Assembly: GCF_002563895.1 (NCBI RefSeq)
Contig: NZ_PDJB01000001.1
Coordinates: forward strand, 541,501 to 605,500
Length of the DNA: 64,000 nt
Direction of reading: 5' to 3'
From: Pseudomonas lurida
GTDB lineage: Bacteria; Pseudomonadota; Gammaproteobacteria; Pseudomonadales; Pseudomonadaceae
The translations under genes and the position numbers were made by a program. Below, piece after piece: positions 17,311-25,431 of the stretch. The notes under the pieces are model-generated. The model worked only from the letters and a program-made list of their open reading frames with translations, did no database searches and was not told where the DNA came from. How positions within the stretch are numbered: position 1 is the stretch's first letter; each line of letters begins with the position of its first letter.

Positions 17311-18113
17311 AGTTGATTCTTGCCGAACCGTTCAAGACTTTGTGGGCCGGGCTTGATGCCTTTGCCGAAGTCGAGAAACTGCAAGGTGAAGTATTCCGTG
17401 AACTGGCAGCACGTCGCACCCTGCGCACCGAGGTCGACGGCCGTCCGTATTTCGTGAAGATCCACCGTGGCATCGGCTGGGGCGAAATCTTCAAGAACCT
17501 GATCACCGCCAAGTTGCCGGTGCTGGGTGCCGGCCTTGAGTGGTCGGCGATCCATCGCTTGCAGGCGCTCGGCGTGCCGACCATGACCGGCGTGGCCTTC
17601 GGCGAAAAAGGCAGCAACCCGGCGGACCAGCACTCGTTCATCATCACCGAAGAGTTGGCGCCGACGCTCAGCCTCGAAGACGTCACCCTCAACTGGGTCG
17701 CCGAGCCGCCCGCGCCTGCGTTGCGTCACGCCCTCACGGCCGAGTTGGCGCGCATGGTCGGCGACATGCACCGGGGGGGCGTCAATCATCGCGATTGCTA
17801 CCTGTGCCACTTCTTGCTGGACACCTCGAAACCCATCGACGCGAACAGCATCAAGCTGTCGGTGATCGACCTGCACCGCGCCCAACTGCGTGCCCACCTG
17901 CCGTTGCGCTGGCGCGACAAGGACCTGTCCGCGCTGTACTACTCGGCGCTGGACATTGGCCTGACCCGTCGCGACAAGCTGCGCTTCCTCAAGGGCTATT
18001 TCCGCCAGCCGTTGCGCCAGATCCTGGCCGAGCAATCGGCGTCGTTGAGCCTGATGCAGCGCAAGGCCGACAAGCTGTATGCGCGCAAGCAACGCTACGG
18101 GGATGCGATCTGA
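17307..18113 (+). CDS. waaP: LPS core heptose I kinase WaaP
   Basis: Sugar kinase that phosphorylates O4 of inner-core heptose I. In P. aeruginosa this is essential and needed for outer-membrane transport of LPS. The product is 268 residues, the same as PAO1 WaaP. The protein-kinase-like fold shows V-K-I-H-R-G as the ATP lysine region (residues 50-55) and the catalytic N-H-R-D-C-Y-L-C-H-F with Asp at position 163. A second V-I-D-L-H-R motif provides the metal aspartate. ATGA overlap with waaG and TGATG overlap with wapP mark tight coupling. Confidence 0.95.
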   Translation: MKLILAEPFKTLWAGLDAFAEVEKLQGEVFRELAARRTLRTEVDGRPYFVKIHRGIGWGEIFKNLITAKLPVLGAGLEWSAIHRLQALGVPTMTGVAFGEKGSNPADQHSFIITEELAPTLSLEDVTLNWVAEPPAPALRHALTAELARMVGDMHRGGVNHRDCYLCHFLLDTSKPIDANSIKLSVIDLHRAQLRAHLPLRWRDKDLSALYYSALDIGLTRRDKLRFLKGYFRQPLRQILAEQSASLSLMQRKADKLYARKQRYGDAI

Positions 18114-18847
18114 TGGCGGGTTGGAACCTGGAACCTGCCTACGCCAACCTGGCGGTTGATTTTGGAAGCCTCGAAGCGGTATTCGCCCTGCAAGGCGAGC
18201 GACTGACCCGCGACCCGTTGTCGGAGGTGATCCGGGTAGAGCGGGGCGGGGTTAATTACTACGTCAAGCGCTACACCGGCGCCGGCAAGGGCCTGCGGCG
18301 TTACCTGGGCAAGCCGCGGGTCAAGTCCGAATGGCAGAACCTCAAGCGTTTCGCCAAGTGGGGCATCCCCACCGCTGACGTCGTGGCCTGGGGCCTGGAA
18401 CGTAAAGGCCTGGCCTATGAGCGAGGGGCGATGATCACCCGCGAGTTGCCGAAAACCGAAGACCTTTCGGTGCTGGCCGAGCGTAATGATGCGCGCCTGC
18501 GCGATCCCAAGTGGGTTGACGCGGTGAGCCGCCAGCTCGCCGAATACACCCGCACCATGCACGATCACCGCTTTACCCATAACGACTTGAAGTGGCGCAA
18601 CCTGCTGATCGATGACCAGTCCACGCTGTACCTGATCGATTGCCCCAACGGTGATTTCTGGCGCGGGTTCTGGCTCAAGTACCGTATCACCAAGGACCTG
18701 GCCTGCCTGGACAAGGTGGCCAAGTATCATCTGTCTGCCACCCAGCGCCTGCGCTTCTACATGCAATACCGTCAGCGCCGGCACCTGAGTGCATCGGACA
18801 AACAGCGTATTCGCCACGTGGTGAAGTTTTTCGAGGGACGCGAATGA
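18113..18847 (+). CDS. wapP: LPS core kinase-like protein WapP
   Basis: A 244-residue kinase of the LPS kinase (Kdo/WaaP) family, at the position of PAO1 WapP (PA5008), implicated in core phosphorylation. Y-Y-V-K-R-Y (49-54) supplies the ATP lysine. H-N-D-L-K-W-R-N at 156-163 is an intact catalytic loop with Asp158. L-I-D-C-P-N-G-D (174-181) is the metal-binding segment. So this copy keeps all three kinase residues. The start ATG overlaps the waaP stop by 1 bp and its stop overlaps wapQ by 4 bp (ATGA). An alternative start further upstream would overlap waaP extensively and is rejected. Confidence 0.85.
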   Translation: MAGWNLEPAYANLAVDFGSLEAVFALQGERLTRDPLSEVIRVERGGVNYYVKRYTGAGKGLRRYLGKPRVKSEWQNLKRFAKWGIPTADVVAWGLERKGLAYERGAMITRELPKTEDLSVLAERNDARLRDPKWVDAVSRQLAEYTRTMHDHRFTHNDLKWRNLLIDDQSTLYLIDCPNGDFWRGFWLKYRITKDLACLDKVAKYHLSATQRLRFYMQYRQRRHLSASDKQRIRHVVKFFEGRE

Positions 18848-19596
18848 GTGATTTCCTGGCGGCTGAAGACCGTGCGCTGCTGGAGCGCAACGGCCTGGCC
18901 ACGTTCGATGCCCTGTGGGCCAAGCAGCTGGACGCGGTCGACGAGCCCAATACCAGCCGTGGTGGCTGGAGCAGTGTGTTTCGCCTTGAGCTCGACGGCC
19001 ACGGCTACTACCTCAAGCGCCAGAGCAACTACCTGACGCGCAGCTTGCACCGTCCTTTTGGCGAGCCGAGCTTTTCCCGTGAATTTCGCAATATCAGCCG
19101 TTATCGCAAGCTTGGTATCCCCGCGTTGCAGGCAGCGTTCTACGGCGAGCGCAAAGTCGGCGGCGAGTACCGTGCGATGCTGCTTACCCGCGCGCTGGAC
19201 GGCTGGAATGACCTGGACTCCTTGCTGGAGCAGTGGCCGCAACTGAGCGAGGCCCAGCACCGTGCGATCCTGCTGGCCTGCGGCCAACTGGCACGCCGAC
19301 TGCACAGCGTCGGCCAGGTGCATGGCTGTTTTTATCCCAAGCATATTTTCCTGCAGGCGACCGGTGACGGTTATGCCGCACAGTTGATCGACCTGGAGAA
19401 AACCCGCCCGCTGTTGTTCGGCTGGCGTGATCGGGTCAAGGACCTCGAACCCCTGCTGCGCCGTGCCCCGCAGTGGTCGGACGCGCAGGTGCGTCAGCTG
19501 TTGGCCGCCTATCTTGATCAGCCTGAAGACAGCGCGCTGGTCGCGAGTTGGCTGCAGCGGTTGACGGCGCGGCGTAGCCACAAGGAGAAACGCTGA
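18844..19596 (+). CDS. wapQ: LPS core kinase-like protein WapQ (InaA-type)
   Basis: A 250-residue member of the LPS/InaA kinase family at the position of PAO1 WapQ (PA5007). An ATP-lysine segment Y-Y-L-K-R-Q is at 55-60. The catalytic loop reads V-H-G-C-F-Y-P-K-H-I-F-L (159-170). Aligned with WaaP N-H-R-D-C-Y-L-C-H-F, the catalytic Asp position is occupied by Cys162, although the metal-binding L-I-D-L-E (D183) remains. Activity therefore needs testing; it may be atypical or a pseudokinase supporting WaaP/WapP. It overlaps both neighbours (4 bp and 1 bp). Confidence 0.83.
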   Translation: MSDFLAAEDRALLERNGLATFDALWAKQLDAVDEPNTSRGGWSSVFRLELDGHGYYLKRQSNYLTRSLHRPFGEPSFSREFRNISRYRKLGIPALQAAFYGERKVGGEYRAMLLTRALDGWNDLDSLLEQWPQLSEAQHRAILLACGQLARRLHSVGQVHGCFYPKHIFLQATGDGYAAQLIDLEKTRPLLFGWRDRVKDLEPLLRRAPQWSDAQVRQLLAAYLDQPEDSALVASWLQRLTARRSHKEKR

Positions 19597-21032
19597 TGCG
19601 CCTGTCCGAGCTAAAAAGCGCCGGCCGCGCTCCGAGCTTGCCCCTTACCCTTGACCTCGCGGATGCCGCAGGCCCCGGCCAACTGCAGCTGTTGAGTTTG
19701 CTGCGGGTGTTGCCGGGCGAGCGCTATGTCGGCGCAGCGGTGTGGCGCGGGCGTCCGGTATTGGCCAAATTGTTGGTGGGCAGCAAGGCGGCGCGGCATT
19801 TCCAGCGTGAGCTCAGTGGCGTGCGCCTGCTGGCCGAACAAGGCCTGACCACGCCGTTATTGCTGGCCGATGGCTTGCAGGCAGGCGAGGGCGGCTGGCT
19901 GCTGTTCGAATTTATCGAGGGGGCCGAAAGCCTGGCGGATGCCTGGCAGGCCGTCGAAAGCTTGCCGCCGTTGGCTGACGAACAAACCGCCGTGCTTGCC
20001 GAAGCGCTGGGCGCGATCGCACAGATGCACACCAAGGGGTTGTGGCAGGAAGACCTGCACCTGGACAACCTGCTGCGCCAGGACGGCAAGCTGTACCTGA
20101 TCGATGGTGCCGGGATCCGCGTCGAAGAGGCGGGCAAGCCGTTGTCGCGCAACCGTGTGCTGGAGAACCTCGGGGTATTTTTCGCCCAGTTGCCAAAAAA
20201 CCTCGAGCCGTTCACCGAAGAACTGCTGGTGTACTACCTGCTGAGCAACAGCGAGCATGCCCTGCCGCTGGAGGCCTTGGAGAAACAGGTGCGCAAGGTC
20301 AGCGCCTGGCGCCTCAAGGACTTCTTGAGCAAGGTCGGCCGCGACTGCACGCTGTTCAGCGTCGTGCGCGGCGCGTTTGCCTTGCGCGCGATCCGTCGCG
20401 AAGAAGAGCCGGCAATGCTGCCCGTGCTGGAGCAGGCCGATACGCTGCTGGGCCAGGGGCATCTGTACAAGACCGGTGGCGCCGCCAGCGTGGCCAAGGT
20501 CGAGGTGGCGGGGCGACCGCTGGTGATCAAACGCTACAACATCAAGGGCTTCGCCCATTGGCTCAAACGTTTCTGGCGCCCTAGCCGTGCCTGGCATTCC
20601 TGGCGCGAAGGCAACCGCCTGGCGTTCCTCGGTATCGCCACGCCCAAGCCGCTGGCCGTGCTGGAGACGCGCTTTTTCTGGCTGCGTAGCCGCGCCTACC
20701 TGATCACCGAATACCTGCCGGGCCCTGACATCATCGAACGCTTCGCGCCGTACGTTGAAAACGGTGCTGCACCAGAAAACGAACTGCAGGCGCTTGATCG
20801 CCTGTTCGCCAACCTGATCCGCGAGCGCATCAGCCATGGCGACTTCAAGGGGCATAACCTGTTCTGGGACAAAGACCGCTGGTCGCTGATCGACCTTGAT
20901 GCGATGTGCCAACACACCTCTGCCGCCAGCTTCGCCCCGGCATACGCCAAGGACCGTGCGCGGTTCATGCGTAACTGGCCTGAAGGCAGCGCACTCTACC
21001 AACTGATCGATCAGCGGCTGCCAACACTGTAG
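19596..21032 (+). CDS. Tandem kinase-like protein of the LPS-core operon (PA5006 type)
   Basis: A 478-residue protein with two kinase-like halves. The first (about 40-200) has a lysine segment P-V-L-A-K-L-L and a catalytic loop W-Q-E-D-L-H-L-D-N-L-L (150-160; Asp153 or 157) plus L-Y-L-I-D-G. The second (about 285-470) has L-V-I-K-R-Y-N, then I-S-H-G-D-F-K-G-H-N-L (412-422; Asp416, Asn421) and S-L-I-D-L-D (Asp433). Both loops look catalytically competent. The start overlaps the wapQ stop by 1 bp and the gene ends the first LPS operon. It corresponds by position to PAO1 PA5006, for which I recall no proven substrate; an LPS sugar phosphate is the natural guess. Confidence 0.85.
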   Translation: MRLSELKSAGRAPSLPLTLDLADAAGPGQLQLLSLLRVLPGERYVGAAVWRGRPVLAKLLVGSKAARHFQRELSGVRLLAEQGLTTPLLLADGLQAGEGGWLLFEFIEGAESLADAWQAVESLPPLADEQTAVLAEALGAIAQMHTKGLWQEDLHLDNLLRQDGKLYLIDGAGIRVEEAGKPLSRNRVLENLGVFFAQLPKNLEPFTEELLVYYLLSNSEHALPLEALEKQVRKVSAWRLKDFLSKVGRDCTLFSVVRGAFALRAIRREEEPAMLPVLEQADTLLGQGHLYKTGGAASVAKVEVAGRPLVIKRYNIKGFAHWLKRFWRPSRAWHSWREGNRLAFLGIATPKPLAVLETRFFWLRSRAYLITEYLPGPDIIERFAPYVENGAAPENELQALDRLFANLIRERISHGDFKGHNLFWDKDRWSLIDLDAMCQHTSAASFAPAYAKDRARFMRNWPEGSALYQLIDQRLPTL

Positions 21033-21050
21033 GCGCCGGCTCGCCGGCGA
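21033..21050. repeat. Small GC-rich palindromic repeat after the LPS-core operon
   Basis: GGCGCCGGCTCGCCGGCG directly after the stop codon can pair CGCCGG with CCGGCG and may end the waaF operon transcript. No U-tract follows. Confidence 0.4.
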
Positions 21051-21156
21051 TGGTCGTCTCACCGTCAACGCCATAGAGGCTGCACAACCGCTATCGCCGC
21101 ACAGGCACCAAAAAGCGCTACCCACGATGCGAAGCGAGCCGGTCTCGATCCTGTTT

Positions 21157-21192
21157 TTGATCTTGATCTTGATCTTGATCTTGATCTTGATC
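21157..21192. repeat. Six tandem copies of the hexamer TTGATC
   Basis: Six perfect consecutive TTGATC units, a simple-sequence tract able to change copy number by slippage. It lies in a 695-bp stretch with no supported gene, about 125 bp after the tandem-kinase gene. In the reverse reading it would encode alternating Ile-Lys, but no credible gene spans it. Confidence 0.95.
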
Positions 21193-21235
21193 GTGCTTTT
21201 GATTTCAGGCGCCCCATCAAACACGCTGGCCGGAA

Positions 21236-21460
21236 TTCGACAGGGATTTGGGGGGTAAACCGGCAGGGATGCCGGTTTAGCCGCCCTGCGCCATGGAGGG
21301 CGCGTGGCGGCGGCCCCCCAAATCCCTGTCGGATTACGGGCACACCGAGCGTGAGCGAGGTGCCGAGTGTTGGGGCAAGAGCCTTTTGGTTACTTTGGGG
21401 CTCTTTTCCAAAGTGACCCGCTGTAAGAGCGGAACCCATAGCAGCCGTTGCCTAGATAAC
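21236..21460. repeat. Large hairpin element with a conserved flanking segment
   Basis: Outer arms at 21238-21255 and 21314-21331 are 18-bp perfect reverse complements (CGACAGGGATTTGGGGGG and its complement). Inside are a 9-bp hairpin (TAAACCGGC/GCCGGTTTA, 21256-21279) and a GCCGCC/GGCGGC pairing. The right flank (about 21332-21460), with TTACTTTGGGGCTC and AAAGTGACCCGC, resembles a sequence I recall from many intergenic sites in P. fluorescens and P. syringae genomes, where it causes spurious short ORF calls. I therefore treat it as a dispersed repeat rather than coding sequence. Confidence 0.65.
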
Positions 21461-21492
21461 GGATATGTACTCAGTCTGATCCAACACCCAGG

Positions 21493-21727
21493 TCGGCTGT
21501 CAGGCCGCCTTCGCGGGCAAGCCCGCTCCCACATTTTTGGATCGTGGGGTGACAGTTAGAGAGTGGTCGGCTGTCGGGACGCCTTCGCGGGCAAGCCCGC
21601 TCCCACAGTTGGATCGCGGGGTGACAGTTAGATAGCGGGCGGCTGTCGGGACGCCTTCGCGGGCAAGCCCGCTCCCACAGTTTTGGATCGCGGAGTGACA
21701 GTTAGAAAGTGGTTGGCTGTCAGGCCG
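21493..21727. repeat. Three tandem 72-74 bp units, each with a REP core
   Basis: Units start at 21493, 21567 and 21639, and a fourth partial unit runs from 21713 to the stop codon of the next gene. Each reads GGCTGTC, CGCCTTCGCGGGCAAGCCCG, CTCCCACA, then GGATCG and GTGACAGTTAGA. All three REP cores point the same way, unlike the inverted REP doublets elsewhere in the window. Units differ by a few substitutions and short indels, suggesting local duplication. Confidence 0.9.
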
Positions 21728-23116
21728 TTATTGCGCGTTGATCAGCGTCGTACGGGTTTTGTATTTGCCCTGGATGACGTCCTCGCTGGCGAAGAAATAC
21801 CCGTAGTCCTGCAGGTACATGACGGTGCTGGTCGCCTGGTAGTTATCCCCCGTGGCCGTGCAATTGAGCGCCTTCGCATTGCCACTCAGCGTCGAGTTGA
21901 TGTTGCTGGCCGGCAGTTCCCGGGTTACGACACAGGTCGAATCGCGAGACAGCACGCGATCCTCTTCAGCGGTGTTTCGATTGAGCTCCTTGAGCTTGAA
22001 CCCCAGCGTGGCGCCGATCGGCATCTGCTTCCAGTCGCCGGTGAAACTGAGTTGCTCGACGTTACTTGCCGCCGACACCTTCATTCCGCGTAAGTCGAAA
22101 TCGCCTTGGAAGGTCAGGCTGAACAAGCCTCGGAATGTCGTGATGTTGCTGCTTGAGAATTGCGTCGCCCGGCGGATTTTAAGCGGGGTGTTTCCAGCGT
22201 CGGGCTCGATGAACACGTCAGTGCGCAAACTGGATGAACCCAGGTCGCGTTTCTCCATAAGATGGCGCAGGGGCTTGGTTGCAGCAGGCATTCCCAGTGC
22301 GGTGATGGCCTTCGTCACTGCTGCCGGGACCGGTTCGGGTGTCAGGGTTTGCTGGAGCTTGGTACGCGCAACGGCTACCGGCAACTGCGCAGTCGTCGGC
22401 GAGCACGCGGCCTTGAGCAGGGCCTGGGTGTCTGCCTCGGCGGCGCTGAAGGGCTGGTCTACGGGGACGGCGACCACATCGCCGAAGGTCACCGTATTTT
22501 TCGGCGTGAGGCTGAACGTAGCCAGCGTGCGATAGGTCTGGTGGCTGCAACTGACTTCCCAGTGCATGCGCGTCTGGGCGTAGGGCATCTTCTTGAGTTT
22601 GTTGGTCAGGATGAGCGGCTCATCGTAGGCGCCCCAGAGCTCCACTTTCTCGCCTACTTTCTTGAGGCTGGCATGGTCGATCAGCAACTGGCGTTGGGTG
22701 TCTGTCGTGCTGACGAGGCGCCAATCCGGGCGCGGCGTGCGGGCGCAAGCCTCGGTGAAGCTGGCGTTCTGTTGCAGTTCGCCAATCACCTCCGGCGTCA
22801 GGTTGCGCATGACGGTAATGCGCGTGGGTTGGCCGTCAGGGCCTGGGGTCCCGGGAGCCTCCATATACAACAGGCTCCCGCTCGGGGTGGCACAGGACGC
22901 CTGAAGCTGCGCGATATCCGGCACGGAGACGTTGTTGGTCAGCGTGACGTGAACCTGGTAACTGAGGTCGTCGCCGTCACGCATGATCGAGTCGGCCAGC
23001 AATGGCTTCTTGAGCATGTCTTTATACGGGGCATCGGCCGTGCCGCCGTTCTTCATGCCTTGCGCACCGCAACCACTGAGCAGGCCCAGGGCGACGAAAA
23101 CCGCGATATGTTTCAT
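21728..23116 (-). CDS. Unrecognised large lipoprotein
   Basis: A 462-residue protein with a lipoprotein signal peptide: M-K-H-I-A-V-F-V-A-L-G-L-L-S-G-C, lipidated Cys16. The start ATG (23116) has AAGGA nine bases upstream, and the longer open frame upstream of it has no support. The mature part is cysteine-containing, with recurrent spaced Cys residues (for example A-S-C-A-T, S-C-S-H, A-A-C-S-P, S-T-C-V-V and L-N-C-T-A), suggesting periplasmic disulfides. I do not recognise a domain. The gene is encoded just downstream of pqqU on the same strand (74-bp gap) and ends in the tandem REP array. It is absent from the corresponding position in PAO1 as I remember it, so it is likely accessory. Confidence 0.75.
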   Translation of the reverse strand: MKHIAVFVALGLLSGCGAQGMKNGGTADAPYKDMLKKPLLADSIMRDGDDLSYQVHVTLTNNVSVPDIAQLQASCATPSGSLLYMEAPGTPGPDGQPTRITVMRNLTPEVIGELQQNASFTEACARTPRPDWRLVSTTDTQRQLLIDHASLKKVGEKVELWGAYDEPLILTNKLKKMPYAQTRMHWEVSCSHQTYRTLATFSLTPKNTVTFGDVVAVPVDQPFSAAEADTQALLKAACSPTTAQLPVAVARTKLQQTLTPEPVPAAVTKAITALGMPAATKPLRHLMEKRDLGSSSLRTDVFIEPDAGNTPLKIRRATQFSSSNITTFRGLFSLTFQGDFDLRGMKVSAASNVEQLSFTGDWKQMPIGATLGFKLKELNRNTAEEDRVLSRDSTCVVTRELPASNINSTLSGNAKALNCTATGDNYQATSTVMYLQDYGYFFASEDVIQGKYKTRTTLINAQ

Positions 23117-23190
23117 GAGCGTTCCTTGCAGGGAGGCGAGGTGATCAGGGGCTTTCGACCGCCCGCAGCGTTTTTTGTGCGGGGGGCTGA

Positions 23191-25284
23191 TCAGAATTGG
23201 TACTCCGCGCCTGCCCCTGCATACCATGAGCGCCCGGGTGCTGCTTCGTAGTAGCGGTTGTTGCCGTCGCCGACGATCACCGAGCCGACGTACTGACGGT
23301 CGAGCAGGTTATCCAGGCGCAGTGTCTGGTGGAAGGTCCAGTGCTCGACTTTCTGCTCGAAGCGGGCGCGCCAGTTGAACACGCTGTAGCCCGGCGCGGC
23401 ATGTTGGCTGTTGGTGTCCTCGACGTAGACCTTGCTGCGGTACAGGCCTTCGATTGCGGTACTGACCCAGTCGCGGGGTTTCCAGTTCAGCTCGGCGAAC
23501 AGCGTGGTCTGCGGCACGCCGGGCAGGTAGTTGCCCTTGTCGACGGCGGTGCTGCCGCCGCTGATGAAGTCGCTGTCGTAGGTGGCTTGCAAGCGGGTGT
23601 AGGCGAGATGGGTGCTCCACTGTTCGCTGAGTTGGCTCTCGATGCCCAGTTCGAAGCCTCGGCGCAGGGTCCGGCCGGCATTTTGGTAACTGGTGCGGCC
23701 ACCCAGGGATTGATAAACCACCAATTCATCCTCGGTGGTGATCTGGAAGACGGCAGCGTTGATCCGCGTGTTGTTGAGCTGGGCTTTCAATCCCACCTCG
23801 TATTGGGTGCTCTGCGACGGCTTCAGGCCGAAGTTGAACCCTTCGACGCTGCCCGGCGCGTAGGCCAATTCGGCCTGGGTCGGTGTTTCGAAACCTTTGC
23901 CGGCGCTGATATAACCGTGCAACTGCGGGGTGAAGGCGTACATCACGCTCATCGACGGCGTGTTCTTTTGATAGGTTTTGTTGCCGCTGGAATCGCCGTT
24001 GCTGAGGAATTGGTCGTCGACGTCCAGCTCCATGGTGCTGTGCCGGACACCGGCTTGCAGGGTCCAGCGGTCGAGGGCCCAGTTAGCCTGAATGTACGGG
24101 TCCAGGCTGCGGGCGGTGTCGATTTCATCGCGGCGCAGCTCACCCTTTACCCCCAGGGTGCTGCCACTGTAGTTCTGATAACCGTGGCGACTGTCTTCGC
24201 TCTGGTCGAAGTCCAGGCCGGTGATGATCATCAAATCACCCGGGGCGCTCTCGATGGGTTGCATCCAGCGCACGCTGCCGCCGTAGAACTTGCGGTCAAA
24301 TTGCACCACGCCACCGCCACGTTCGTTAGCGGGAGTGCCCCTGGGTATCGACAAGTACTGAATCACACTCCGCCGCCCCGTATACGCATTCACCTGCAGT
24401 GTCGCATCGCCGATATAGCGCTCGTAATTCATCCCCAACTGCTGATGGTCGATGCTTTTTCGCGTGTTGTAGGTCAGTGCATTGGCGCTCACCGAGCGCG
24501 GATCGGCCTTGTACGCCGCCCACGTCTGCCCCAGTGGGTCCTGCGTGCCGTTCTGCTCCAGGCTGCTGTAGATCAGCGCCAGCTTGCTGTCGTCATCCGG
24601 CTGGAAATTGAGCTTGGCAAAGGTCTGGTCGCGACGGGCGCTGCTGTGGTCGCGATAGCCGTTGGTGTCCATGCGCGAGGTATCGAGTACGAAGCCTGCA
24701 CCATTGGCGGCGCCCTCGGCGGTCAGGTGGTTCTTGTTCAGGCCGTCGCTGCCTACCAGGGTCTCGGCGCCGATGCGCGGTGGGCCTTCGCCGTCGCGGG
24801 AGAACATCTGGATCACGCCGCCGGCATTACTGCCATACAAGGTAGCGGCAGGGCCGCGCAGCACCTCGATGCGCTCGGCAGTATCGAGGTTGAACGTGGC
24901 CGCCTGGCCCTGGCCGTCCGGCGTGCTGGCGGGAATGCCATCGGCGATCAGCTTGATGCCGCGCACGCCAAAGGCCGAGCGGGCGCCGAAACCTCGGGAA
25001 GAAATCTGCAGGTCCTGGGCATAGTTCTGACGGTTCTGCACCACCAGGCCGGGCACGCGAGACAAGGCTTCGGAAGCATTGATGCCCAGTTGGCCATCGC
25101 TGATCTGCTCGCGGCTGATGCCATCCACCGAGTACGGCAGGTCGAACGCCGGGCTGGCGCTGCGCGAACCGGTGACCACGCTGGGGTCGAGCACCAGCGG
25201 TGCCTCGTCGGCGTGGGCGCCGTTGTACAGCCCCAAAATACCGGGGAGCAACAACATGAAACGAGTAGGGGCAACAGCTTTCAT
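23191..25284 (-). CDS. pqqU: TonB-dependent receptor of the PqqU/YncD type
   Basis: Outer-membrane active transporter. From the ATG at 25284 it is 697 residues with a signal peptide ending near A-H-A-D-E. A plug domain follows (about 30-150), with N-R-Q-N-Y-A-Q-D-L-Q-I-S-S-R-G-F-G and D-G-I-P-A-S-T-P-D-G-Q-G-Q, then a 22-strand-type barrel ending in aromatic E-Y-Q-F. Several long segments, including G-Y-R-D-H-S, G-E-L-R-R-D-E, F-E-T-P-T and Y-V-G-S-V-I-V, match my recollection of E. coli YncD, shown to import pyrroloquinoline quinone and renamed PqqU. The substrate is inferred from that resemblance. A second ATG at 25302 is possible; neither start has a strong ribosome-binding site. Confidence 0.85.
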   Translation of the reverse strand: MKAVAPTRFMLLLPGILGLYNGAHADEAPLVLDPSVVTGSRSASPAFDLPYSVDGISREQISDGQLGINASEALSRVPGLVVQNRQNYAQDLQISSRGFGARSAFGVRGIKLIADGIPASTPDGQGQAATFNLDTAERIEVLRGPAATLYGSNAGGVIQMFSRDGEGPPRIGAETLVGSDGLNKNHLTAEGAANGAGFVLDTSRMDTNGYRDHSSARRDQTFAKLNFQPDDDSKLALIYSSLEQNGTQDPLGQTWAAYKADPRSVSANALTYNTRKSIDHQQLGMNYERYIGDATLQVNAYTGRRSVIQYLSIPRGTPANERGGGVVQFDRKFYGGSVRWMQPIESAPGDLMIITGLDFDQSEDSRHGYQNYSGSTLGVKGELRRDEIDTARSLDPYIQANWALDRWTLQAGVRHSTMELDVDDQFLSNGDSSGNKTYQKNTPSMSVMYAFTPQLHGYISAGKGFETPTQAELAYAPGSVEGFNFGLKPSQSTQYEVGLKAQLNNTRINAAVFQITTEDELVVYQSLGGRTSYQNAGRTLRRGFELGIESQLSEQWSTHLAYTRLQATYDSDFISGGSTAVDKGNYLPGVPQTTLFAELNWKPRDWVSTAIEGLYRSKVYVEDTNSQHAAPGYSVFNWRARFEQKVEHWTFHQTLRLDNLLDRQYVGSVIVGDGNNRYYEAAPGRSWYAGAGAEYQF

Positions 25285-25431
25285 GAGCAAACCAACATCC
25301 ATAGAGCGCGCAAAAGCGCGCGAGTTTAACGATTCAGCGACCCTTTGCCGAATCTTCCCGCCGTTTGCCGACGCCTGTGTGTGTTACAGCCCTGGGTTAA
25401 GCTATTTCGCTTCTGCCAAAGGGAATTGCCC

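Noticed and set aside
21065..21559. Short frames across the repeat region on both strands
   Set aside because: They translate hairpins, the TTGATC tract and a dispersed repeat. Such sequences are a known source of false gene calls in pseudomonads.
21493..21727. CRISPR array
   Set aside because: The repeating unit is 72-74 bp with no short-repeat/unique-spacer alternation, and no cas genes are present; these are REP-bearing tandem duplications.
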